A stretch of 64,000 nucleotides of DNA from Rhinolophus ferrumequinum (lineage: Eukaryota; Chordata; Mammalia; Chiroptera; Rhinolophidae): assembly GCF_004115265.2 (NCBI RefSeq), contig NC_046305.1:39590187-39654186 (forward strand). Direction: 5' to 3'. Below the pieces are notes generated by a model. That model was not told the origin of the DNA. It saw only the letters and a list, made by a program, of their open reading frames with translations, and did no database searches. The position numbers and the translations under genes are program-made. Positions 1 through 11,130 of the stretch are shown piece by piece (within the stretch, counting starts at the first letter, position 1; every line of letters starts with the position of its first letter).

Positions 1-468
1 CATCTCATGAATATAGGGGTGCCAACAAAGTGGGCTTGCAAAGACATTAAAATGAAAGATTGTAGTTGTTTTCTGATTTTAACCTGTCTCTTTAGTCCAG
101 CATAACAGTTATATCTATGTGTATATGTTAAATCCATTTACTTATTACAGTATTCAAAGCCTATAAAAATGACCCTGCTTACTGCCCCCACTTCATGAAG
201 TCTCCAAAGTATTCTCTTCTATAACTTAGATGTATGCGCAACTCCTAGATGCCAGGCAATTTTATGAGTCTGTGCTATGTCCAAGTGGTTATTCTAATGA
301 AAGTTTCCATACCACGTTGCTAAAATGTAACTTTCAAAAAAATTAAAAACATGACTGTCATGCAAATGTAAAAGGAACAACTGAGAAAAGATTTTATGTA
401 ATTCATAAATTAATGACAAAATAAGTAAGACATCAAACCATTTGAAAGGGAACAGGAAGAAAAGATAT
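1..468. other. No gene seen; AT-rich unassigned sequence
   Basis: I see no reading frame, RNA gene or repeat family that I can name here. The stretch ends at the first mariner copy. Confidence 0.5.
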
Positions 469-1048
469 AGGAGAGGACTGACAATCAGGTTCGCAAACTT
501 GTTGCAAAGATGTTGCTAACCTTTCTTGATATCAGAGGGATTATTCATTATGAATTTGTACCAACTGGACAAACAGTTAACCAAGTTTACTAGTTGGAAG
601 TGCTGAAAAGACTGCATGAAAAAGATTAGACGACCTGAACTTTTTGCCAACAATTCATGGCTCTGGCATCACAATGATGCACCAGCTCACACAGCACCCT
701 CTGTGAGAGAGTTTTTAGCCAGGAAATAAATAGTAACTGCATTGGAACACCTTCCCTACTCACCTGATCTGGCCTCCAGCTACTTTTTTATTTACCCAAA
801 GATAAAAGCAATATTGAAAGGAAGTCATTTTGATGACATTCAGGACATCAAGTGTAATAAGACCACAGCTCTGATGGCCATTCTAGAAAAATGTCCATAA
901 TTGCTTGGAAGGGTGGACGAGGCACTGGCATTGGTGCATAGCTTCCCAAGGGGAGTACTTCAAAGGTCACTGTAGTGATATTCAGCTATGAGGTATGTAG
1001 CACTTTTTCTAGGATAAATTTGAGAACTTAATTGTCAGACCTCATGTA
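469..1048 (+). mobile_element. Mariner (Tc1/mariner, DD34D type) copy 1, internally deleted
   Basis: About 580 bp between terminal inverted repeats of the form CTGACAATTAAGTT; the right end reads AACTTAATTGTCAGACCTCA. The interior is recognisable as the second half of a mariner transposase: FDIRGIIHYEFVP, then a WLWHHNDAPAHTA-like stretch (the family norm is HDNAPAH, which carries the second catalytic Asp), then VREFL, LEHLPYSPDL, and PKIK near FDDIQDIK. The N-terminal helix-turn-helix half and the first catalytic Asp are absent, so about 0.7 kb of a usual 1.3-kb element is missing. The reading frame is broken by stops. A run of C then CA follows the right end at 1,076-1,098. The same deletion occurs in the copies at 10,572 and 15,119. 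It cannot encode an active enzyme. Confidence 0.85.
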
Positions 1049-1075
1049 TGTGAAATATAAAATACGGTCATTCTG

Positions 1076-1098
1076 CCCCCCCCCCCCACACACACACT
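1076..1098. repeat. Simple repeat, C-run followed by (CA)n
   Basis: A run of about 13 C is followed directly by a short CA dinucleotide run. Confidence 0.9.
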
Positions 1099-1469
1099 AT
1101 TAAATTAGTAAAGCTGAAATAAATTTACATATATTCAGGACTAGTTACTATCCTATTGAGCATTTATTAGGGCAATAAAATGCAATATTCACGGTTATCA
1201 CATTTGTGAATAGAAATCAATTGAATCTTCACTAGAAAAAAATAATTTTCAATTCTATGAATATAAATCATTCATGTGATTCAGTTTTCTAAATGTTAAC
1301 TATTACTCCTTCAGAGTTGCAAATAGCCTAGTCAACAGGAAATCAACAAAAGGTACACAGCCCTGACTCACTAAATATCACTCAACAGTCTCCTGAAAGG
1401 ATAATATTTGCATGGCTTGGACAATTTTTTCCAAAACCATTAATTTCCTGGTAATCACTCGCTTATCTT

Positions 1470-1640
1470 TCAAACTTTAGTCCAATTGCCATCTCCTCTA
1501 CAAAAATGATTTGAATGCCTCTGGGAAAACTCTTGGTCTCATTCTACCTTCAGTGGTTCCTCTGCTATATCACCTACATCATACTTAAGATGGAGAGGGT
1601 AGTCATTTCGCTTGTCTTGTCACTCTCTTCAGTGACTAAT
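1470..1640 (+). repeat. L2-like LINE relic
   Basis: The stretch around 'ccaattgccatctcctctac' and 'gaatgcctctgggaaaa' resembles the L2 3' region. It is very diverged. Assignment is from memory of the family's wording, without alignment. Confidence 0.4.
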
Positions 1641-1885
1641 AGTATTCCTGGCATATAGAACTATAGTCAAGTTGCTCTGTAACTGAAATGTCCTGGTTTG
1701 AACCCTGGCTCCATAGTTTAGTAGCTGTATAATCTCAGTCAATTTACTTAACCGGTCGGAGTTTTATTGATCTCATCTTTTAAATGAGAATAATATGTAA
1801 CACAAAGTTTTATTGTGAGGAGTAAATGAGGTAAAATATATAAAACATTTATTATAATAGAGCCTCTCAATAAATAATATAGCAA
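1640..1885 (+). repeat. MIR SINE
   Basis: MIR core and tail are readable: 'gtttgaaccctggctcc', a diverged 'cttacttaacc' block, 'aaatgagaataat', 'gtgaggagtaaatgaggt' and 'gagcctctcaataaataat'. This is an old mammalian SINE. Confidence 0.8.
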
Positions 1886-2744
1886 TGGTAGTAAAGATAT
1901 CAAGAACCTAGAAAATGGTAGAAGGAAATGAAATTTAGTTATACAAGGTTAAACTCATGAACTCTGAGAATTTCTCAGAATGTGTGTTCTATGTGTGACT
2001 TGGTATATTTCACTAGACCATGGGAAGATCCTTAAATCTAAGTGAAAATGTCAGTTTCGAGTCCTCCTGAAAGCAGACAGTGAAAAAGTAGAATCATTTA
2101 CTTTCTTAAATTGCTAATTGCTTTAGCAAATTATGTTAATTATAATAATTCACAAAACAATTGAAGTTTCTTTAAAAATTTAGCACCTAAAGAATTTTCT
2201 ACGTTTCTTTGTTTGTTCTTTTAGTTTATAAACTACGCAATATAAATTTCCTGGAATTGTATAATTTTCAGAACCTCCTACCCAGATTATTAACATTTCA
2301 GAAGAAAAAATTCATAAATATTTTATAGTTACCTTTATGAAAACACAGTTTAGTCAGTGATAATTTTTTATGTTAATGACTGGATAAAAACCACAATTCT
2401 ACACACAAGGAATGATGTAGGACAAGTTAGAGAAGGTAATGGTTTCCAGCAGGGTACTTACACTCATCTGAGTGTTCCCACAAAGAAAACAGCATTATTT
2501 GAGCCAGAAAACCTGCTGTATTATTTGCTTCCAAACTGTCAGCCTGCTCATTTTGGAGGGATAATGAACAAAATATTAAGCGTGTTTTAAAGACAGACAC
2601 ATGGAAGCCTGAAACATGACAACAGATCACCTGAATTCTTCGTGGAGGTTTGTTTCCAACCTACCATAATAACCACCACCAAAGCAAGTGAAAAAATAAC
2701 ATCAGTATGTTCTAAAAGGAGGTGTACCACTTTCACACAGTAGT
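1886..2744. other. No gene seen; unassigned AT-rich sequence
   Basis: Short open frames of under 80 codons exist on both strands near 2,357-2,811 but show no recognisable motif and overlap each other. I treat them as chance. Confidence 0.5.
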
Positions 2745-3033
2745 TCGATTCCAGAAATGTGGTATATAAACTAAAAACAACAAAAGAACAAGACAAACAA
2801 ATGAGAAACAAAAACTCATGGACACAGACAATAGTTTAGTGGTTACCAGAGGATAAGGGAGGAAGGCGGTGGTAGATGAGGGTAAAAGGAATCAAATATA
2901 CGGTGATGGAAGAAGAACTGACTCTGAGTCGTGAACACACGATTTAGAGATGATGTATTACAGAATTGTACACCTGAAATCTATGTAACTTTACTAACAA
3001 TTGTCACCCCAATAAACTTTAATTAAAAAAAAA
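2745..3033 (+). mobile_element. 5'-truncated L1, 3' end only
   Basis: This matches the last ~280 bp of the full-length L1 in the window (57,530-57,810) nearly base for base: 'gtggtatataaac', 'gtttagtggttaccagagg', 'gaactgactctgagtcgtg', 'ttttactaacaattgtcac'-like sequence, then an A-run ending at 3,033. Only 3' UTR is present, as is usual for a LINE that stopped early in reverse transcription. I could not find convincing target-site duplications. Confidence 0.85.
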
Positions 3034-3299
3034 AGATTTTTCTAAGTTGTTGTAAATTGAGTCATATTTTAAAAGCACTGGAAGGACCAACGATCCAAAG
3101 GAATTCATAGTTCAGTGTTTTTATGATGCAAACGTTCAATGTCTTTCCCCTCTTTTTCTAACTCATGAACTTATATTTTCATAGTACAGAACCATGAATT
3201 GGCTGATCAGGTTATTTGTTCGGAATATTCTACATTGTGATACCACATTTCGGAATGCCACTATCTAACTATGTGCTGTGTTGTCTTGCATAATAAATA

Positions 3300-3500
3300 T
3301 CTAACACATTGAATGCTTGCTTCGTGCTAGACAGCATACACTGTGCTTTATATGGATTACCTCATGTGATCTCACAACACACAATGAGGTGAATCTTTTA
3401 TTATCTTGATTTTACAGAAAAAAATAAACAGAGATGAGGTCATTTGCCTAAATGAAAAGATGGAGCCTGAACTATATATAGTCAGTGTGATACCAAAGCT
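3300..3500 (-). repeat. MIR SINE, reverse orientation
   Basis: Reverse MIR wording is clear: 'cctcatgtgatctcacaac', 'caatgaggtgaatctttta', 'gattttacagaaaaaaat', 'gaggtcatttgcc'. Confidence 0.75.
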
Positions 3501-5944
3501 AAAGTTCTTCAGAGTCTACCATCCAGCTTTCCTTATCTTAAAGTAAGCCTTGTAATCACTTTAATACATGAAAAAAGAATTTCTTCATTAAATGTTCAAC
3601 ATAAAATTCCTCATTTTCAGTGGCCAAGATTAGTAAGTTTAAGAAAAAACTATATATTTCTCCTATAATCTTAACAGGAATTTTAAATGCCCTTCTTTGG
3701 AAGTGTGGTGGAAATAGTGTTTACTTTTAGTTTTTCATGAAAGGATTTGGATTGCTTTGACTCTGAATTTGCATAAATGGAAAGTACATTTAGAAAATTG
3801 TTTTTAAATCTATTAAATTCACCTACTACTGGTGGGTCCAATTTTCAGGTATAATGAAACATTCCAGAGAGCAAATAATGAGATGAATGTGTGTTCTCAA
3901 AATAAACAAGGCCCACAGAGGGTCAGCTTGATAGAGTCCTAGGATACCTCATCAGGCTGGTCATGGTTTCAATCTCAATCTCATTTATTTCTTCTCACTG
4001 CAAATACTGCATAATTATATATTATCTATTCAAAGGAGTAAATTAGACATCCTAAAATAATGACTAATTAACATAATAATCATCTCAGTATTTCAACTAA
4101 TAATCAAGAAATTTTGTTGAAACCTAAAGGGATTGCAAGAATGAGGTCAAATCCTAGAAGAGGTGTGGGTGGTAAGTAGCTTTCAGTGATTATATCCCCA
4201 TCCTTCCCAGCTATTTAATTTCTGTCTTTACTAGCCCTGCTATGAAATAGTAAGCAGGAGATATGACTGTCAGCACCACTTTGACAGCAGGACTCTATAA
4301 TCTAACAAGCAGTGAGAAATTGTCTAAAGATGGGTTGTAGTTATTGGAGGGGTGAATTTATCGTCTTGAATGAAGATCAGTGAAATTTAATTTTCCAGAA
4401 GCCAAACTTAAGGTGTCCTTTTAGACTTAAAGGTAAAAAGACTCACCTATGCGTTATAACCTCTGACATTTTTAAACTTTGCAAAAAAAGTGAAAAAAAA
4501 AAAAAAAACCAACAACAGAGGTTTGTAAGAGGGCCCATTACTAGAATGGAAAAATGAATACTAGGAGGAATTTAAAAGCTTGTTAAGAAAGCAGCAGTTA
4601 ATAGCATTAGTTTATGACTGAGTGTATCATGTGTGATGATCAAAGTATTTTAAACTTTGGAGGATTAACATATTAAAATAAGAGCTAATCTAGCTGTTTT
4701 AATTGCCTTGTCAATTATCCAATTATTTAAACTGGATAACTTAGAAGTTTTAAAACTAAACCTTTCTTTCCGACTTGAGCACAGATCCTAGATTAGTGGC
4801 TTAAATCAGGCAGTTCTGTTTGGCTGCTCTTGTAAATGTGGAATCTTCCACATCACAAACTGCTTTTGTTGTTTAATAATTCTACAGGTGAAAGAACTGT
4901 GGATATGTGACAATGTGAGAAACCATTCTATTCCTCTTTTCTCCCAAAGAGATGAAACCTAAACAATTCCACATCCTTTTGTCATCTTAATTTACTCATT
5001 GACAATAAGGACATTTTCTGTCTTCTTGCTGAAAGTAATTCCTAAGCCTTAAAAACCAGCTTCCTTTTTCATGGCACAAAAGGCCATGTCACTTAGAAAC
5101 CAATTGTTAAGAGCGGAGTGGATGTTGCCCCACCTTCAGAGACTGATGAATCACAGTGAAGATGTCTTCCCTGTAATGCAGTCTCTCCATCATAGTCCAT
5201 AACATAACAAAAGCAAGAAAGAAAAAAAACACTAATGTCCTTTACATGGATAAAATATTACAAGGTGCATCACCTTTTTTTTTCCCCCCTACATTACATA
5301 TTCCTAAAAGAAAAGTAAAATCGGAGTGACATTGTAAGCCAAAGTAATGGGAATGTATCTGCAGTCAAGAAAGGAAAAAAGAAAAAGAAAGAAACAAGCT
5401 TTTAAAAATTATAATTACAACTAATGCATGCTGGGATTCTCAAGCTAGAATGTGCATTGTGAAATAATAAAATAAAAAGTATTTCCTTTCATCATCACCA
5501 TCAAAGTATACACAGATAAGAAATTTGCCATTAGATAAAAGATTAGCAGCAGTGAGACCGATTTCTCTGTTTACATGATTAAGTGCCCTTGTGTGGTCTA
5601 ATGTATGACTGGAGATACCTCAGTCTCTGAAGGTCAGACATTGAGAACACAAAGTAACAGTGAGGAAGGAGATAAAAGCTTGCCTGTGGCAAAAACATTT
5701 CATAGGGAAAGAAACATCTGGAAGTAACTATCGTATTTATGGGACTAGAATCTACCCATAAGTATCTTGTGACAACTCGTAGACAAAATGCAGGTATTAA
5801 AATGAATAATGTCTTCAAATCTTTACTGAGAATATATTCTTTACATGACATGAAACAATTGCCAGTAATTTTTATGTAACCTAGAAATACATATTATTAA
5901 TCAGAAACAAGAAGAAAAATACAACCGTCATTGGTTATCTCATT
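3501..5944. other. No gene seen; about 2.4 kb of unassigned sequence
   Basis: AT-rich sequence without named repeats or frames with recognisable products. It includes a poly(A) run at about 4,491-4,508 and a T-run near 5,274. A 90-codon minus-strand frame at 5,579-5,851 has no recognisable motif. Some of it may be conserved non-coding sequence, which cannot be judged without alignments. Confidence 0.5.
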
Positions 5945-8020
5945 GCTTCTGAAATTACCACAAATTTAGTGGCATAAAAAATGCAAATTTATTATTTTAT
6001 AGTTCTAGAGGTCCAAAGTTTAAAATCAGTGTGTAATCTGGGCTGTGGTCCTTCTGGAGTCTTCAGAAGGAAATCTGTTTCCTTGCCTTTTTCAGTTTGG
6101 AGAGGCCACCTGCATTTCTTGGCCTGAAGCTCCTTCCTCACATAACTCCAACTTCTTTCTTCTGTCCCCATATCCCCTACTCTTCATTCACCTCTTGTCT
6201 CTCTCTTATAAAGTCCATTTTAATTACATTTTGAGCCCACCTAGATAACATAGAATCATCTCCCCACCTCAAATGCTCCTTTTAATCATATTTACCAAGT
6301 CCCTTTTGACACAAGGTAATATACCGTATTTTGCCGAGTATAATGAGCTCTTTTTGCCCAAATTTGTGAGGGAAAAACAAGGATGAGCATTATATATGGG
6401 TAGTACTAATTCCCTATCTATATAAATGTTTTTAATTATTTTGTTTATGCATATGAGTTAAAAAGTGTAACTCTAGAAATTAATAATGATATCCCTATGC
6501 AAAATAATACCCTGGAATATAATAATCAGTTTTGTTGAACTTACGACGAACTTGCAATGAGGAAGAGCTCTTGGCCTTCTATGATGTGTAAATATCATAA
6601 ATTTGTCACTGGTACATAAATTTTTTTGTACCTTGTATCTGTTTTTGTATTTTGTAATTATTACATAAAATTTATTGTACCATAATATGTTAAAAAATAA
6701 ATGCTAAAATTCCTTTATAATACAAAAAACAAGTACCTAAATGTAAACCAATAAAAATTTGAATTAAAAAATTAAAATGAAAGGTAATTTTCCCTGAAAG
6801 TTTGAGCCAAAAACATGAGTGTGCATTATATACCACAAAATACGGTACTCTGGAGTTTCAGGGATTAGGATGTAGTCATCTGAATTAGGGAGAGGGGGAT
6901 TAATATTCAACTGACCACAGTGTACCCGCCCCCCACCCAGATATTCACGTCCATCTCAAATGCAAAATTCATTTGCCTCATCCTGGGATCACTTGACCCC
7001 AAAAGGGTCAACTCAAGTCCAAAGTCTCAGTAAGTCTTATCAGTTAAAAAAAACACAAATCTCACAACTTAAGTCATCCAAATTAGGTATGAGTGAAAGT
7101 CTGGGTTTAATATATCATGGGACAAAATTCCTCTCCATTTGTGGGCCTGTGAAACTAAAAACAAGTTATCTGCTCCCAAACCACAGTGGTGACAGGCATA
7201 GGTTAAAAGTTATACATAGACATTCTTACCAAAACAAGAGAAAATGAAAGGGGGAAAAATTTTGTCAATCACAAACAATTTCAAAATCCAGCTGGGTAAA
7301 CCCCATCAGGTTTCAAGGCCTGGGAATAACCTTCTCTGGCTCCGGACTCCACCTCCAGGGCTCCTGACTCCAACCTTCTGGGCTCACAGCTCCATCTTCC
7401 AGGCTATTAGCGCTGTCCTCTGGGCTGCAGCTCCTCTGAGTCATTCCATCTTTTTCAGAAAGGACAGCACATGTTTGCAGCTGAGTCATGTTATTAGCTT
7501 ATTGTCTTCCTGTAGAATTTTGGGAGTTCTAAAAGCTGCCTTTCATTTCATCCTCTCTGTCTTGGTCAGTCCAAGCTGACAGTGTTTCTGCTGGTATAAC
7601 ATTGTCAAAAGTCTGTGGGTCTTCTGTGATATCTCTGCGATTCACTCCATTGCATAAGAGGCTCCTCCACAGATCTTTCCTGGGTAATCCTATCTCTGTT
7701 CCCTGCTTCTGCTGAAAAGGCTGAGGGGATCCATGAATCATACGCCTAATTTTTTCAAAGAGCCCTCTGAATTCTTTGACCTTTCATCTATTGGAGAAAC
7801 TTGCAAAAGATTATCCAGCCAAACTTTTGCCTTTATCTCTAGAGAATGCTTTCTTGACTGTGATTCTCCTAATTTTAGCATCTTTTGCAATCTGGGTAGA
7901 GTGAGAGTTTCTCAAATCAAGTCCTGGTTTCTTTTTGCATGAGAGATACTCTCTCAATTTATCTCTTTTGTCTTGCATTTCACTATGCGCAGCAAGAAGA
8001 CAATGTGAATGAATGAGAAA
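5945..8020 (+). repeat. Old interspersed repeat, split by a MITE; family not assigned
   Basis: The left part (5,945-6,323) has the widely repeated wording 'aaattaccacaaatttagtg', 'ttctagaggtccaaag', 'ccttctggagtcttcagaag', 'gagcccacctagataa'. After the MITE it resumes with 'tttcagggattaggatgt' and continues as 'tcatctcaaatgcaaaattc', 'tcaactcaagtccaaagtct', 'gggacaaaattcctctcc'. The order on both sides fits one ancestral insertion. I recognise the wording from mammalian genomes but not the family name. If it proves LTR-derived it is a decayed fragment. Confidence 0.55.
6324..6845. mobile_element. MITE with TA target site and CCGTATTTTG termini
   Basis: 522 bp with terminal inverted repeats: the left end reads CCGTATTTTGCCGAGTATAA and the right end, reverse-complemented, CCGTATTTTGTGGTATATAA. 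Both are flanked by TA (6,322-6,323 and 6,846-6,847), the target duplication of Tc1/mariner-type transposons. The inside is AT-rich and encodes nothing. It sits inside the older repeat at 5,945-8,020 and is therefore younger. Confidence 0.8.
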
Positions 8021-8356
8021 CATTTAACTCAGACTGATGAGTTAAATGGAGGGTCTTTGGAGGGATCAGGATCAACATGAAGAAAAAATTAGAATCAGCC
8101 AAATGATGGGGAATGAGTGAGTTTAGATAGAGACATTGACATGAGAAAGAAGTATTTATATTTTCAGTCACTTGTTTTAATATTTTGGAGAAACCTATGA
8201 ATAAAAGTTATAATAATTGTTAAGCAGCCTTTCCCTTTTGTTCTGTTGATCTCTAATGTTCCATCTTAAACAAAAATGTGTATCAGTTTCTGGCACCACC
8301 CATTGCCATTAGACCATGGTTGGACAGGAGGACAACCAAACCTTTGCTGGCTAATT

Positions 8357-8613
8357 CTGTATTTCCCGAAAATAAGACCTAGCCGGACAATCAGCTCCAA
8401 TGCATCTTTTGGAGCAAAAATTAATATAAGACCCAAGTATTACATTATATTATATTATATTATATTATATTATATTATATTATATTATATTATATTATAT
8501 AAGATCCGGTCTTATATTACAGTAAAATAAGACCGGGTCTTATATTAATTTTTGCTCCAAAAGATGCATTACAGCTGATTGTCCCGCTAGGTTTTATTTT
8601 CCAGGAAACACGG
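8357..8613. mobile_element. Palindromic (foldback) MITE, copy 1
   Basis: The two halves are reverse complements. The left arm reads TTTCCCGAAAATAAGACCTA, then GGACAATCAGCTC, CATCTTTTGGAGCAAAAATT and AATATAAGACC. The right arm repeats this inverted and ends AGGAAACACGG. The centre carries a pentanucleotide (ATATT)n tract at about 8,441-8,502. A second copy lies at 38,915. It has no coding capacity and depends on a transposase elsewhere. The TA flanks have decayed in this copy. Confidence 0.85.
8441..8502. repeat. Pentanucleotide microsatellite (ATATT)n
   Basis: About 12 near-perfect 5-bp units in the loop of the palindromic MITE. Confidence 0.95.
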
Positions 8614-8694
8614 TTATTAATGAGGTTGTTCTATCGTATATTGAAACTAAGAGAAACACAGACTGAGGTTAGCTGATGGTAGGCTCTAGAGCTG

Positions 8695-8765
8695 AAATAC
8701 TATGATCTAGATCAGTGGTTTACAACAATCATCTGTAGAACTTTTTAAAATACAAATTTAAAATA
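8695..8765 (+). repeat. MER5-like hAT relic
   Basis: The wording 'gatcagtggtttacaacaat', 'catctgtagaactttttaaa' resembles the 'gtggttctcaa...' end of MER5-type non-autonomous hAT elements. Short and diverged. Confidence 0.4.
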
Positions 8766-10571
8766 CCATCATATAATTTTATATCTTGAGTTCCCCCATA
8801 AAAATGGACAAAGTAGCTAAACAGTAAAATCAAAACCACAGAGACAGCATATACAAGAAAACTACATGATGAGATAGCCCCCAAAACTAGTCTAGATTAC
8901 ATAGTGAATTAAATGTATTTTTAAACATACTTGAAGGGGTTAGAGAATTTTATGTATATTAGAGGGGACAGAGTGAAATGTACTAAAGTAACAGATATAA
9001 GAAAACACATCAAGAAAACTGATTAACCTGATACACTTTGACTATAAAGAACATAACAAAACATAAATAAAGATAATTTCAATATCTGGGGTTTCAAAAT
9101 TTCTATGACAAATGGCCTGTCAAACTTACTTTCTCAGTGACAACTAAAAGCATATCATCACTTGGAAAATATTTTATTAAATTTTATAGCTTATAGTTTT
9201 GTATTATGGTTCAGTATGGTTTAGATAGATTGGCATGAATTATATATATAAAACCACCAATCTCAATATATTAAAACAGAGCGCTGGGAAAATGTCAGGT
9301 TAATATATAAACAAAGAAAAAATTTCATCTGTCGTAGTGTCAAATATATTTGTTACCAGGGAAATACTCAGGGTAGATGCTAAAACCAAATGGTGATATG
9401 AAATGTTGCTTCCAACACTAAAATTATGCACTGAGGTTGATGAAACTGAGCATGACAAGCATTCAAAAAAGTATATGAGAACTTGATGCATAAAATGGAT
9501 TTCTTACTATTGTATTTCCTATATTATTATATTTGTTTTCATGAATACTCCTACAATTTCTGCAATTGCTATAAACAGAGGAAAACACAGCTTTCAGAAG
9601 ACTCTACTTTTGTCTCATGTCAAATTTTTGTTATATTCAAAACAAATTTATAAAATAAACATAATAATATGAAACGTATGGAGTCTTGTTAGTATAAATC
9701 TTATGCCAGCAGTTTTCATTCATAGCCTCTATGCATATCATCAGTCTCCTATGAAGACTTTACCTACTGTATTAATGAGTTTAAGTATGCTAAGAACTAT
9801 ATCACAATCAGTACCTTTGACTCATGTCATACATTTAGCCTGCTGTGCCACTAAAATCCCCTGATGTACAACCTCAATATATAATCTGGAAACCTAAATG
9901 GGAATTAACAACAACATCGTGTCCAATTTTATCACATCTATACTTTACAAAATGGTGTAAAGGCGATTAGCCAGGTACTTTGATCAATATTTACAGGGAA
10001 ACTTGTCCACTTTGGCTATTATCCTGAAAACTGACATTGAAATTTGCTTCTTTTAATTTTATCCTCACATTTCTAAAATTTTACATGAAAGATTGTTTTC
10101 TTTCATTTCTTATTTCTTTTACTTTTAATTTCACAAACTCAAGGTAGAAAGATGTGCGTTTAGTTTATTATTCCATGAATTTAGAATTGAGCTACAACCA
10201 TATAAAGATATTTTATTTCTTCCAATCTAAAAAATGTCATATAATCTCTACATTAAAAAAAATTATAAAAATATATATCCTGTGTACTTTTTTTAACCTG
10301 TAGCTCATAGTTTTTTTCCCCTAGATTTAAAATGAATCTTTATTTATCAGAATTCCCATTTTATTGAATATCTTTCCTCCACAAATAAAATCAATCCTAA
10401 GATTTTTCAGTAAATAGAAATGAGTTGTATCCCTTACATATGAACTCAGTTAAATCCATTGTTTCTGGAATCTGTTCATCATAAAATTCATGTCTGATAC
10501 ATAATTCCTTTCTGTGACCAACTGCTGTTATGTCCTTCCTTTGAGACTCTAGAGCAGAGATCATAAACATA
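8766..10571. other. No gene seen; unassigned AT-rich sequence
   Basis: No frame above 65 codons and no repeat family I can name. Part of 8,790-9,060 may be an old LINE fragment but the wording is too diverged to claim. Confidence 0.5.
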
Positions 10572-11128
10572 TGAGATCTGACAATTAAGTTCTAGAACTC
10601 ACCCTAGAAAAAGTACTACATACCTCATTGCTGAATATCACTAAGGTCACCTTCGAAGTACTCGCCTTGGGAAGGGATGCACTGATGCCAGCACCTAGTT
10701 CACCCTTCAAAGCAATTTTGGAACTCTTTTTCTGGAATGGCCATCAGAGCTGTCGTCGTATTATCCTTGATGTCCTGAATGTCATCAAAATGTCTTCCTT
10801 TCAATATTTCCTTTATCTTTGGGTAAAGCAAGAAGTCATTGGGGGCCAGATGAGGTAAGTAGGGAAGGTGTTCCAATACAATTATACGTTTACTGGTTAA
10901 AATCTCCCTCATAGACAGTACCATGTCGTGATGCAAGAGCCATGAATTGTTTGCGAAAAGTTCAGGTCACCTTAACTTTTTCATGCAGCCTTCTCAGCAC
11001 TTCCAAATAGTAAACCTGGTTAACTGTTTGTCCAATTGGTACAAATTCTTAATGAATAATCCCTTTGTTATCAAAAAAGGTTAGCAACATCATTGCAACA
11101 AGTTTGCGAACTTAATTGGCACACCTTG
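10572..11128 (-). mobile_element. Mariner copy 2, internally deleted
   Basis: 557 bp flanked by TA on both sides (10,570-10,571 and 11,129-11,130), with the same inverted repeats as copy 1 (TGAGATCTGACAATTAAG at the left). Read on the minus strand it carries the same transposase remnant. A frame at 10,700-10,936 reads through LEHLPYLPHLAPNDFLLYPK, where family members have YSPDLAPNDFFL (the third catalytic Asp is His here), then IKEILKGRHFDDIQDIK. The HDNAPAH segment of the family has decayed. The N-terminal half is missing exactly as in the other copies. Confidence 0.88.
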
Positions 11129-11130
11129 TA

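Noticed and set aside
8441-8502. Regularly spaced short repeats considered as an array
   Set aside because: It is a simple pentanucleotide microsatellite without spacers, inside a MITE.
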